Shown: one piece after another, positions 42,982-51,455 of the stretch
How the letters are laid out: each line of letters begins with the position of its first letter
Position numbering within the stretch: position 1 is the first letter of the stretch
Origin: DASRDU01 sp035560235
GTDB taxonomy: Bacteria > Acidobacteriota > Blastocatellia > RBC074
Reading direction: 5' to 3'
Assembly (NCBI GenBank): GCA_035560235.1
Contig: DATMAG010000100.1
Span: 1-64,000, forward strand
Length of the DNA stretch: 64,000 bases
Notes under the pieces: generated by a model
Told to the model about the DNA's origin: nothing
Databases searched by the model: none
Seen by the model: the letters and a program-made list of their open reading frames with translations, nothing else
Program-made: the position numbers and the translations under genes

Positions 42982-45822
42982 ATGAAAAAATTACTGCTCC
43001 TGCTGCTGATTCCCCTGCTGCTGCTGATTCCGGCGGCGCAGATGCGCGTGGTCAATCTGGCTGCGCTCGGCGCTCCGGCGGGTGAACGGCTGGCAACGAA
43101 TGCGCCGCAATCGCCGGTGCTGCCAAATGGCCGCCTGCTCACGCCCCGCGGGCGGCACATCACTGTCGCAGCGCATCCGTTCGGCATTGCGCTCAGCCCT
43201 GATGGACGCACGCTCGTCGCTTCGTGCAACGGCACTGAGCCGTTTGCTGTTTCAGTCATTACCGGACTCGATGACGCCGCGCCGCAACTGGCGCAGCTCA
43301 CTGCCGACCGCGAACGCTATCGCGGCAAACGCACGCCCGATGAAAGCGATGAAGAGTTTCGCTCAGTCTTTATGGGCCTCGCCGTCGCTTCAGACAACCG
43401 CACGCTGTACGCCGCGAGCGGCAATCAGGGTTCGGTTTTCATCTTCGATCTGCAGCAGCGCCAGCGCCTCGCCACCATCAGCGTCAACGATGCGCAGCAT
43501 CAGAACAGCTTCACGGGCGCGCTTGTGATGACACGCGATGGTCGCCGTTTGTTTGCGCTCGATCAGGCAAACTATCGCGTCGTCATCATTGATCCCGCAA
43601 AGCGCGAAATCATCGGCAGCGTGCCGTCAGGCCGTGCGCCGTTTTCGCTGGCGCTCTCGCCCGATGAACGCAGGCTGTATGTCACCAACGTCGGCGTCTT
43701 TCGTTATTCGCTGGTCGAAGGCTGGAACCCGAAAGACCCGAAAAACACCGGCCTCTCGTTTCCGCCTTTCGCCTATCAGTCCGAAGAAGCGCGGCGCGGC
43801 GTTATCGTCGAAGGCAAACGCGTGCCCGGCCTCGGTGACGCGAATGATGAAGAAGCCGCTTCGGTCTGGAGCTACGACATCAGCAGCGAAGGAACGCTGC
43901 GCCTCGCGGCAAAAACCAAAACCGGACGCCTGATCGGTGAAGCGGCCAATGGCATTCAGGTCACTGGCGGCAGCAGTCCGAGCGGCGTCGCAGCCGGTCG
44001 GCGGCGCGTTTTCATCAGCAACGCCAATAACGACAGCGTCACCGTGCTTGATGCTGTCAGCGGTCGCGTGACGGCCACGATTGACCTGAATATCTTCAAC
44101 GAAATGTTCAGCCGCTGGCGCAAGCGCGGGCTGCGCATTACAACTGAACAGGAACTGACGCTCAAACGATTGCGCGGGCAGATTCCGTTCGGCCTGGCTC
44201 TGAGCGCGGATGAGCGGCGGCTCTATGTCGCTGAAGCGGGCATCAACGCGGTGGCGGTGATTGATGCTGAAAAGCTGAAAGTCCTCGGTCACATTCCGGC
44301 GGCGTGGTTTCCGTCACAGGTTGCCGTCAGCCGCGATGGCAAATCGCTTTACGTGGCGAATGCCAAAGGCTTCGGTTCAGGCCCGAACGGCGGGCCGGAT
44401 TTCAAACGCGGCCCCGAAGGCACATTCGTCGGCGCGTTGCAGAAAGGCGTTGTGTCGCTGCTGCGCGTGCCTGCCGACAGCGCGCTCGCGGCTGAGACTG
44501 AGCAGGTCATCAAAAACAACGGCTTCGATCTCACCGACTCTCAGCCTGACGCTTCGGTCGTCCCCGCTGAATTCGGCAGGGCAGGCGAGCAGATCAGATA
44601 CGTTGTGTTCATCACCAAGGAGAATCGCACTTACGATCAGGTTTATGGCGACATCGAACGCGACGCGACAGGTCGGCAGTTGCGCGCTGAAAGGTCGCTG
44701 GCGCTTTACGGCGAACGGTCGAATGTTTTTGACAAGGACAATCGCGTGGCCTTTCGTGAGGTGAACGTGACGCCCAATCATCACGCGCTGGCGCGCCGGT
44801 TTGCGTTTTCAGACAACTTCTATCTTGACGCCGATGTGTCAGCCGATGGTCATCGCTGGCTGGTGGGTGTTTATCCGAATGCGTGGGTTGAAACGAGTCT
44901 GGCGGCAAGTTACGGCGGGCATCGTGATTTTCGCGCGACGCCGCAGTCACCGGGGCGACTGACCTTTGCCGGTTCTGCGGCGGCTCTTGCGCCGGAAGAT
45001 TATCTGGAATCGGGTTCGGTGTGGGAACACCTGCATCGCGCACAGATTCCGTTTCGCAATTACGGCGAAGGTTATGAACTGTCGGGCATCGAAGAGGAAG
45101 CCGACTATGAACCAACGGGCGCGCGACTGCCGGTGAACGTGCCGATTCCGCAGCCACTCTTTGACGCGACGGCGCGGGACTTTCCGACCTTCAACATGAA
45201 CATCTCTGACCAGTACCGCTGGCAGCAGTTCGAGCGCGACTTTCGCACGCGCTTCAGCTCAGGCCGCGAACCGCTGCCGCGCTTCATCAACATCTATCTG
45301 CCAGGCGATCACACTTCAAAGGAACGCCCGCAGGACGGTTACCCTTTTCGCGCTTCGTTCGTTGCTGACAACGATCTGGCGCTCGGTCGTGTTGTCGAAT
45401 TTCTTTCGCACACGCCGTACTGGCGGCAGATGGCGATCTTCGTGACCGAAGACGACGCGCAGGACGGACTGGACAGCGTGGACGCGCACCGCAGTCTGCT
45501 GCTCGTCATCAGTCCGTATGCGCGGCGCGGTTACGCCACGCGCACGCACACAAGCATTGCGAGCATCTTCAAAACCATTTACCTGCTGCTGGGCGCGCCG
45601 CCGCTCAATCAGTACGACGCCGCGGCCAGCGACCTGCGCGAGGCATTCACGAGCGAGCCTGATTTCACGCCTTACAAATGCCTGCCGATTGACGAGCGCA
45701 TCTTTGACGAAGCCAGAGCCTTGAAATCAAAATCAGCCAGGTCAGGCCGGGCCACGCGGCTTGATGATCCTGAGGATTTCGTTGAAAGTCACCGCCGCCT
45801 GGCCGGACAACACGGGCAATGA
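42982..45822 (+). CDS. YncE-type beta-propeller / phosphoesterase fusion protein
   Basis: The 946-residue protein has a hydrophobic export signal (MKKLLLLLLIPLLLLIPAAQ), then a seven-bladed YncE/40-residue-type propeller (HPFGIALSPDGRTL, FSLALSPDERRLYVTNVGVF, FGLALSADERRLYVAEAGIN, SQVAVSRDGKSLYVANAKGF) up to about residue 500. A phosphoesterase (phospholipase C/acid-phosphatase) domain follows: YVVFITKENRTYDQVYGDIE, NHHALARRFAFSDNFYLDAD, ADGHRWLVGVYPN, INIYLPGDHTS, IFVTEDDAQDGLDSVDAHRS. It is likely periplasmic. It overlaps the next gene by ATGA, so it leads a coupled membrane operon. Substrate is unknown. Confidence 0.9.
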   Translation: MKKLLLLLLIPLLLLIPAAQMRVVNLAALGAPAGERLATNAPQSPVLPNGRLLTPRGRHITVAAHPFGIALSPDGRTLVASCNGTEPFAVSVITGLDDAAPQLAQLTADRERYRGKRTPDESDEEFRSVFMGLAVASDNRTLYAASGNQGSVFIFDLQQRQRLATISVNDAQHQNSFTGALVMTRDGRRLFALDQANYRVVIIDPAKREIIGSVPSGRAPFSLALSPDERRLYVTNVGVFRYSLVEGWNPKDPKNTGLSFPPFAYQSEEARRGVIVEGKRVPGLGDANDEEAASVWSYDISSEGTLRLAAKTKTGRLIGEAANGIQVTGGSSPSGVAAGRRRVFISNANNDSVTVLDAVSGRVTATIDLNIFNEMFSRWRKRGLRITTEQELTLKRLRGQIPFGLALSADERRLYVAEAGINAVAVIDAEKLKVLGHIPAAWFPSQVAVSRDGKSLYVANAKGFGSGPNGGPDFKRGPEGTFVGALQKGVVSLLRVPADSALAAETEQVIKNNGFDLTDSQPDASVVPAEFGRAGEQIRYVVFITKENRTYDQVYGDIERDATGRQLRAERSLALYGERSNVFDKDNRVAFREVNVTPNHHALARRFAFSDNFYLDADVSADGHRWLVGVYPNAWVETSLAASYGGHRDFRATPQSPGRLTFAGSAAALAPEDYLESGSVWEHLHRAQIPFRNYGEGYELSGIEEEADYEPTGARLPVNVPIPQPLFDATARDFPTFNMNISDQYRWQQFERDFRTRFSSGREPLPRFINIYLPGDHTSKERPQDGYPFRASFVADNDLALGRVVEFLSHTPYWRQMAIFVTEDDAQDGLDSVDAHRSLLLVISPYARRGYATRTHTSIASIFKTIYLLLGAPPLNQYDAAASDLREAFTSEPDFTPYKCLPIDERIFDEARALKSKSARSGRATRLDDPEDFVESHRRLAGQHGQ

Positions 45823-46847
45823 AAAGTCGTTCTTACCTGATGACCATCATTTCACTGCTGGCCGGGCTGGCGTTGTTTGTTTACGTCATCAGGCAGGCCG
45901 GGTATCAGGAGCTGCTGGCGCGGGTGCGCTCAATCGGGCCGGGCTTCCTGTGGGTGATTCTGGTTTCCGGGCTGCGTCCGGTGATGCGCGCGTGGGCGTG
46001 GCTGCGGTGTCTGACGCCGTCAGACCGGCGCGTCGGATTTGTCACGCTCTGGCGCGCGCGGCTGATCGGTGATGCGGTCGGCAATCTGACGACGGCGGGG
46101 CCGCTGCTGGGCGAACCGGCGCGGCTGGTCTTTCTGAGCGGGCGAATTCCGTTTGCGCACGCGGCCTCGTCGCTTTCGCTTGAAATTCTGAGCTACCTGA
46201 TTTCGTGCTGTGTGATGATGCTCGCCGGAGTGCTGGCGCTGCTGACCACGTTTGCGCTCAGTCATTCGCTGCGCCAGGCGAGCCTGCTCGCGCTCTTTTC
46301 GCTGCTGATCATTCTGGCGGTGGCGATTCTGATTCCGGTTCGGCGCTGGTCGCTGGTGTCAGTCGCGCGGGCGGCAGTCAGACGACTGATCGGGCATCGC
46401 CGTCCGGGGCGCTGGCTCGATCATCAGCTTCATCATCTGCATCGGCTGGAAATTCACAATCTCGATTTTTACCGGCAGCGTCCGCGTGATTTCATGCTGG
46501 TGTGTCTTGGCGAAGCGGGCTTTCACCTGCTCGGCGTGCTGGAAATATGGATCATGCTGCGGCTGATCGGCGCTGACGCGAAATGGATTGCCGCCTTCAT
46601 CTTTGAGGCCGTCAACCGGCTCATCAACATTGCGTTCGCCTTTGTGCCGGTGAAAGTCGGCGTAGACGAGGCAGGCACGGGGCTGCTCGCGCAGGCGCTC
46701 GGAATGGGCGCGCTGACCGGCGTGACGATGGCCGTTTATCGCAAGGTTCGCATGCTTTTCTGGACGCTGCTCGGACTGCTCTTTCTGGCCTGGCCGCACC
46801 GCAGACAGACACAGCCTGACCCGCAGACTGAATTCATTCAGGAGTAA
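45819..46847 (+). CDS. Lysylphosphatidylglycerol-synthase-type integral membrane protein (UPF0104)
   Basis: A 342-residue polytopic protein of the flippase-like domain family. It shows the N-terminal LAGLALFVYVIRQAG, then PVMRAWAWLRCLT, GDAVGNLTTAGPLLGEPARL, the mid-region SLEILSYLISCCVMMLAGV, and AFVPVKVGVDEAGTGLLAQA near the C-terminus. The relatives flip or modify membrane lipids. The ATG overlaps the stop of the phosphoesterase (ATGA) and the next gene begins 5 nt later, so the three are one operon. Which lipid is handled is not evident. Confidence 0.83.
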   Translation: MKSRSYLMTIISLLAGLALFVYVIRQAGYQELLARVRSIGPGFLWVILVSGLRPVMRAWAWLRCLTPSDRRVGFVTLWRARLIGDAVGNLTTAGPLLGEPARLVFLSGRIPFAHAASSLSLEILSYLISCCVMMLAGVLALLTTFALSHSLRQASLLALFSLLIILAVAILIPVRRWSLVSVARAAVRRLIGHRRPGRWLDHQLHHLHRLEIHNLDFYRQRPRDFMLVCLGEAGFHLLGVLEIWIMLRLIGADAKWIAAFIFEAVNRLINIAFAFVPVKVGVDEAGTGLLAQALGMGALTGVTMAVYRKVRMLFWTLLGLLFLAWPHRRQTQPDPQTEFIQE

Positions 46848-46852
46848 GTTCA

Positions 46853-48481
46853 TTGGCAGTCGGTTATTCACCATCAGAAACTATTTCAGATCGTGCCGAC
46901 AGCAGCTCACGACCGCTGTTCATTTCGCTGCTGACGATCATCTGCATCATCGGCGTGACGGCGCTGATCATCGGCTTCAACGGCGGCATCAGCGTCGGCG
47001 CGTCGAATCACGTCGGGCTGCTGCCGGTCGTGCGACGAATTCTCGATCCGAATTATCTGCCCGGCGATTTCAATATTTCGCTGCGGCTTTATCATCACCG
47101 CGTCTTTGCGTATCTGATCGCCGGGTTGTCGAAGCTGATGGGCGAGGAGCACGGAATCGTCTTTCTGCACCTGACCGGAGCGACGCTGCTGTCAGCTTCG
47201 CTCTGGTCGCTGTGCCGTGCGCTCAGACTGCCGCTGATCGCGTTTGTCGCCGCAGGCCTGTTTCTCGCCACCGGATTTCTGTGGACAGGCCTGGGGCTGG
47301 AAGAGAACACCTTCGTCGGCAATCAGGAAGTTCAGCCTCCGCTCTTTGCGCACGCGTTCGTGCTGCTTTCAGCCGCGTGCCTGCTGCGCGAGCGATGGCG
47401 GCTGGCCGCGTTCTTCGCCGGAATGGCCGTACTTTTTCATTTGCAGATCGGAGTGATTGCGACGCTGATGATTGCGCCGTTCTATGCGGTCAGGCTGAAG
47501 TCATTCGGGATTAAGGAAACAGCGCGGCTGGCGATAAGCTGGCTGATTCCGGCCTCAGCCGCGTCGCTTCATCTGCTGGAGATGATGCAGCGCGGGCTGC
47601 TCAAACCTTCATCCGCAGTCTATTCGCTGGCTTATTACATTGATTTTCGTCATCCGCATCATTTTGCGGTCATGTCGGCGGCACACGCTTTCTGGACTGG
47701 CGGGCACATCCTCGTGCAGGCCGGAGTGTGGTACTGGCTCAGCCGAATGAAGCGCGAGCAGTCGCGGCTGGCCGGTCGGCTGTTTGCTCTGAGCGCGATG
47801 CTTGCAGTGCTGGCGCTGATTCATTTCACTGATTATTACCTCATCAGAAACGACCGGCTGGCCAACCTGCAGATGATCCGCCTCAGCCCGCTCGTCACTG
47901 TGTTCGGCGCGCTCTGTCTGCTGCTGATGGTGAATGTTCTGATCGAACGCGGCAACCGCGCCTGGCTTGTCGGCGCGGTGAACGCCGGGCTGATGCTGCT
48001 GGCGCTTGGCTGGGGCATCCATTCGACGGCGACCGATCCTGAACGGGAGTTTTACCTGGGCGTCCGGCGATATTCAGAGAAGGGGAACTCCTGGGTCAGG
48101 ATGTGCAACTGGATCAGGGATCACGGGCCGCGCGACAGCGTTTACCTGACGCCACCGGCGAATGAAGGATTCACGGCGCTGACCAATCGCTCAAATGTGG
48201 TTGAATTCAAGATCAATCCGGACGGCGCGCTTCATCTGGCCGAATGGTTCGAGCGATTGAAGGACCTGACGGGCGGGCATCTGCCCGGCGAGCGCGGCCT
48301 GAAAAACCGCGGGCCGCTCAACAATGCCTACGCCGCGCTCAGCGCGCAGCAGCTCATTGCACTCGGCGCAAAATATCACGCGGGTTATGCCGTGCTGCCG
48401 AAATCATCAGCCGTCGGATTTGAAACGCTGTCTGAAAACGAAGGGTACAGGCTCGTGAAGCTGCCCGAAAAAACTGCCTGA
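46853..48481 (+). CDS. Polytopic membrane protein (glycosyltransferase/PMT-like)
   Basis: A 542-residue protein with about ten membrane helices in residues 25-400 and a soluble C-terminal part (GNSWVRMCNWIRDHGPRDSV). The loop HRVFAYLIAGLSKL and the residues around GLEENTFVGNQEVQPPLFAH resemble the GT-C/PMT-like or DUF6798 membrane proteins, but a catalytic DxD is not certain. The start is TTG 46853, chosen because CAGGAGTAAG lies just upstream; no ATG fits. It completes the operon with the phosphoesterase and UPF0104 genes. Confidence 0.75.
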   Translation: MAVGYSPSETISDRADSSSRPLFISLLTIICIIGVTALIIGFNGGISVGASNHVGLLPVVRRILDPNYLPGDFNISLRLYHHRVFAYLIAGLSKLMGEEHGIVFLHLTGATLLSASLWSLCRALRLPLIAFVAAGLFLATGFLWTGLGLEENTFVGNQEVQPPLFAHAFVLLSAACLLRERWRLAAFFAGMAVLFHLQIGVIATLMIAPFYAVRLKSFGIKETARLAISWLIPASAASLHLLEMMQRGLLKPSSAVYSLAYYIDFRHPHHFAVMSAAHAFWTGGHILVQAGVWYWLSRMKREQSRLAGRLFALSAMLAVLALIHFTDYYLIRNDRLANLQMIRLSPLVTVFGALCLLLMVNVLIERGNRAWLVGAVNAGLMLLALGWGIHSTATDPEREFYLGVRRYSEKGNSWVRMCNWIRDHGPRDSVYLTPPANEGFTALTNRSNVVEFKINPDGALHLAEWFERLKDLTGGHLPGERGLKNRGPLNNAYAALSAQQLIALGAKYHAGYAVLPKSSAVGFETLSENEGYRLVKLPEKTA

Positions 48482-48627
48482 CCGCTGATGTCTGGACACT
48501 TTTGGTTTTCCGGCAACTGCCACTGCGGCGCCGTGCTCAATCGAAGCACAACAAGCCCCGGACATCTGCCACGAGCTTGTCTCATTGGCCTCTACACAGA
48601 TTTTCGATACAAAAGCGGGATGCATAG

Positions 48628-48897
48628 CCCGCTGAGACGGCCGACGCCTTTGCCGCGACCCGGGCGGCCTGGCGCTTTTACGCCAATGACGAAACCGATC
48701 TGCCGACGCTGATGGCGCCATTGAGAGCGGCCGCGCGGCGCGCCATTGCGCGTTCGCCATCCTGCTATGTGCTTGTCGTGCCTGATCTGTCGCGGCTGGA
48801 CTATCGCAAGCATCAGCGCAAGAAAGATCGCATAAGCCTCCAACTCAAAGAACTGGCGGCAGCTTGTCTGCCGGGGATTTATCAGCTACGCAGATGA
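48628..48897 (+). pseudogene. IS4-type transposase remnant in a 622-bp gene-free stretch
   Basis: The frame encodes AWRFYANDETDLPTLMAPLR, then PSCYVLVVPDLSRLDYRKH and QRKKDRISLQLKELA, the N-terminal DDE pattern of an IS4-like transposase (VVHDWSxLDY in relatives), then a stop. No C-terminal catalytic residues follow. About 30 nt further on, 48927-49019 reads VIGIVSRTFNRTRQFAVQNK and a stop, perhaps another fragment. I saw no terminal inverted repeats. The stretch 48482-49103 holds nothing else recognisable. Confidence 0.6.
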
Positions 48898-49103
48898 AAG
48901 AGCTGTGCAGATGCCGATGACGCAAGGTCATTGGCATCGTGAGTCGCACTTTTAATCGCACCCGTCAGTTCGCGGTGCAAAACAAGCGGCTTTACTTCGT
49001 TCTGGCGCTCATGCTCTAATGCGCACGCTTTCGGGCCAGCCCCGTTTTTCTTCCTTTCTTCAACGCTGACTGAATGTTGTTTTCACACTGCGGAGGTTGA
49101 TCA

Positions 49104-50840
49104 GTGCGCCGGAAATTTCTGTACATCGGATTGTTTGTTTTGCTGCTCTCGATTGCTGCCTGTCGGCCCGGTTCATCACCGCAACAGAGCGGCGAACGCA
49201 CGACCGGAGCGCGCGGCGGGCGGCTCGTGGTGGCTGATCGCAGCGCGCCGCAGAGCTTCAATTACCTGACGGCGGCTGATGCGGTCAGTCTGAACATCAG
49301 TTTTTTTGTGATGAGCGCGCGGCTCGCTGAATTCGATCACGACCGGCAGCAGTATGTGCCGGGACTCGCTGAATCGTGGCAGGCTGGCGATGGCGGCAAA
49401 TCGTTTACGGTAAAGCTGCGCGACGGGCTGAAGTTTTCTGACGGCGCGCCGCTCACGGCTGATGACGTGCTGTTTACGTTCAGGCTGCTCTCTGATGAAA
49501 AGCTGCATCCACCGGCTTTTTATGACGCGATGCTGATTGATGGCCAGCCGATGAAAGCGTCAAAGGTGGATGAGCGCACAATTAAACTTGAATTGCCGCA
49601 CGCGGTCGCCGCAATTGAACCTTATCTTTACAACGTCGGCGTGCTGCCGCGTCACAAACTCGAAGCGGCTTACACGAAAGGCGAAGCCGACAAGCAGTGG
49701 AGCCTGACCGCTGCGCCTGCTGATTTCGCCGTGTCCGGGCCGTTCACGCTCAGGGAATATGTCGCCGGTCAGCGCACCGTCCTCAAACGCAACGATCATT
49801 ACTGGAAGAAGGACGCGAGCGGCAATCAGTTGCCTTATCTCGACGAGGTGGTGGTTGAAGTCATCAGCGATGCCAATACCTCGGCGTTGAAGTTTCAGAA
49901 CGGCGAGCTTGATGTGCTTGACGACATTCGCCCGGCTGATTACGCGACGATGAAGGACAGGACGGGCGCGTTTGTGCTGCGCGATCTCGGCCCGCGACTG
50001 CAGACCGATTATTTCTGGTTCAATCTCAGTGACGGCAAAGGCAGCGATGGCAAGCCGCTGGTTGATCCGGTCAGGCGCGCCTGGTTTACTGATGTCAGGT
50101 TTCGCCAGGCCATCGCTCACGCGATTGACCGCGCCGCGATTATTCAGAACGTGCTGCGCGGCCTGGGCACGCCGCTCAAAGGCGCTGTTTCACCGGGCAA
50201 CAAGGCGTGGGTGAATGACAGCATTCCGGCTTATGACTTCGATCAGAAAAAGGCGCAGGACTTACTGAAAGCAGCCGGATTCAGGCTGAGCGAGAACGGC
50301 GCGCCGCTGATTGACGCCGCAGGCCACCCGGTTGAGTTCACGCTCGCGGTGGCTGAAAACGTGGCCGTGCGCAAGCAGATGGCCACGATGATTCAGGAAG
50401 ATCTGGCGAAGCTGGGCATCAAGGTCAATGTCACGCCGATTGAAGACAAGGCCTTCAGCGAACTCTATCGCAAATCGCTGAAGTACGAAGCCGCCATTCA
50501 CGGCTTTTCGCCATCGGATACCGATCCGTCAACGCTCAATGCGGTGCTCAAAACCGGCGGGCAGCAGCGGTTCTGGTTCATCAATCAGAAAGCGGCTGTG
50601 GCCGAATGGGAAAAGCGGCTCGATCAGTTGATGAGCGAGCAGGCGGTGGAAAGCGATGTGAACAAGCGCCGCGAGAAATTCAACGAAGCGCAGCGCATCT
50701 TTGCCGAGCAGGTGCCGATGATTCCGCTCGTCGTGCGCCATTTCGTTTCAGGCGCCAAGGTGAATCTTGGCAACTTCCGCTCCAGCTTCCTGCCGCCGCG
50801 TTCATTGTGGAATGCCGATGAACTTTACTGGAAGAAATAA
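49104..50840 (+). CDS. Oligopeptide-binding lipoprotein of an ABC transporter (SBP_bac_5)
   Basis: A 578-residue substrate-binding protein. The lipobox is visible in LLLSIAACRPGSS, so it is a lipoprotein anchored to the inner membrane. The family-5 domain shows LAESWQAGDGGKSFTVKLRD, GLKFSDGAPLTADDVLFTFR, FRQAIAHAIDRAAIIQNVLR and NGELDVLDDIRPADYATMKD. It would bind peptides or nickel and deliver them to DppBC-like permeases; such permeases are at 30551-32655, but in a different unit. GTG 49104 is the start, with GGAGG 10 nt upstream. The transposase debris lies immediately before. Confidence 0.9.
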   Translation: MRRKFLYIGLFVLLLSIAACRPGSSPQQSGERTTGARGGRLVVADRSAPQSFNYLTAADAVSLNISFFVMSARLAEFDHDRQQYVPGLAESWQAGDGGKSFTVKLRDGLKFSDGAPLTADDVLFTFRLLSDEKLHPPAFYDAMLIDGQPMKASKVDERTIKLELPHAVAAIEPYLYNVGVLPRHKLEAAYTKGEADKQWSLTAAPADFAVSGPFTLREYVAGQRTVLKRNDHYWKKDASGNQLPYLDEVVVEVISDANTSALKFQNGELDVLDDIRPADYATMKDRTGAFVLRDLGPRLQTDYFWFNLSDGKGSDGKPLVDPVRRAWFTDVRFRQAIAHAIDRAAIIQNVLRGLGTPLKGAVSPGNKAWVNDSIPAYDFDQKKAQDLLKAAGFRLSENGAPLIDAAGHPVEFTLAVAENVAVRKQMATMIQEDLAKLGIKVNVTPIEDKAFSELYRKSLKYEAAIHGFSPSDTDPSTLNAVLKTGGQQRFWFINQKAAVAEWEKRLDQLMSEQAVESDVNKRREKFNEAQRIFAEQVPMIPLVVRHFVSGAKVNLGNFRSSFLPPRSLWNADELYWKK

Positions 50841-50929
50841 GTGGTCAGTGGCTGGTAGTTAGTGAAGAGTGAAGGAGCCGGTGAGTACCGGTTCTTTCCA
50901 CTGTTCACTGTCCACCAGTCACTGACCAC
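50841..50929. repeat. Imperfect inverted word-repeat, GTGGTCAGTGG type
   Basis: Arms 50841-50873 and 50896-50929 are imperfect reverse complements made of heptamer words (GTGGTCA, GTGGCTG, GTAGTTA, GTGAAGA). It starts at the base right after the binding-protein stop codon and ends 16 nt before the YkgJ-type ATG. It is a relative of the elements at 26919 and 53093. Confidence 0.8.
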
Positions 50930-50945
50930 TGACTACTGCCCCTCT

Positions 50946-51344
50946 ATGACCAGAACCGAACTGCCGATTCTGAAAAAGAGCAAGCCCGCTTACGACTGCA
51001 CACAATGTCCCGGTTACTGCTGCTCCTATGACTGGATTCTCGTCACGAAGCGCGACATCGAGCGGCTGGCGCGGCGTTTCAACCTGACGCCTGAAGAGGC
51101 TGAACGACGGTTTACGAAGTTTATTCCGAGTTACGGTTACCGCGTGCTGCGGCACAAAACAGATCACGTCTTCAAAAGCACCTGCCTGTTTTTTGATCAG
51201 GAGAAGCGCCGCTGCACGGTCTATGAACACCGGCCCGGCGTGTGTCGTGAATATCCGCTGACGAAACGGTGCGGGTATTTCGACTTTCTGCGCTGGGAAC
51301 GCGAGCAGCAGGATGACGAAGAGTTTATTCCGCTGATGCGCTGA
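50946..51344 (+). CDS. YkgJ-type cysteine-cluster (zinc/iron-chelating) protein
   Basis: A 132-residue protein with the family pattern: AYDCTQCPGYCCSYDWILVT (Cys-x2-Cys-x3-Cys-Cys), RDIERLARRFNLTPEEAERR, STCLFFDQEKRRCTVYEHRP and GVCREYPLTKRCGYFDFLRW. The Cys set binds a metal or Fe-S cluster. The family is widespread but poorly characterised. The frame is open from 50862 through the repeat, but ATG 50946 starts the conserved part. The repeat upstream supplies no obvious ribosome site, so it may be translated from the binding-protein transcript. Confidence 0.85.
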   Translation: MTRTELPILKKSKPAYDCTQCPGYCCSYDWILVTKRDIERLARRFNLTPEEAERRFTKFIPSYGYRVLRHKTDHVFKSTCLFFDQEKRRCTVYEHRPGVCREYPLTKRCGYFDFLRWEREQQDDEEFIPLMR

Positions 51345-51362
51345 ACATCGCCACAGAAGGTG

Positions 51363-51416
51363 AAAAAAATGCCCGCTGTGCTCAAACGCAATGCTCTGCG
51401 CTTCAGCACAGCGGGC
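51363..51416 (-). terminator. Rho-independent terminator of the minus-strand glycan locus
   Basis: A 12-bp stem (51371-51382, GCCCGCTGTGCT, with 51405-51416) closes a 22-nt loop. On the minus strand it is followed by a run of T (complement of the A-run at 51363-51369). It lies 40 nt past the WecA-like stop, ending the long minus-strand unit. The plus-strand YkgJ gene lacks a T-run here, so it mainly serves the minus strand. Confidence 0.85.
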
Positions 51417-51455
51417 TGAATAGTATCGGGGGTTTACAATCCGTGAGGTCGGCGC

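Noticed and set aside
48482..49103. An intact insertion sequence
   Set aside because: Only an N-terminal transposase part is readable and I found no terminal inverted repeats or target duplication.
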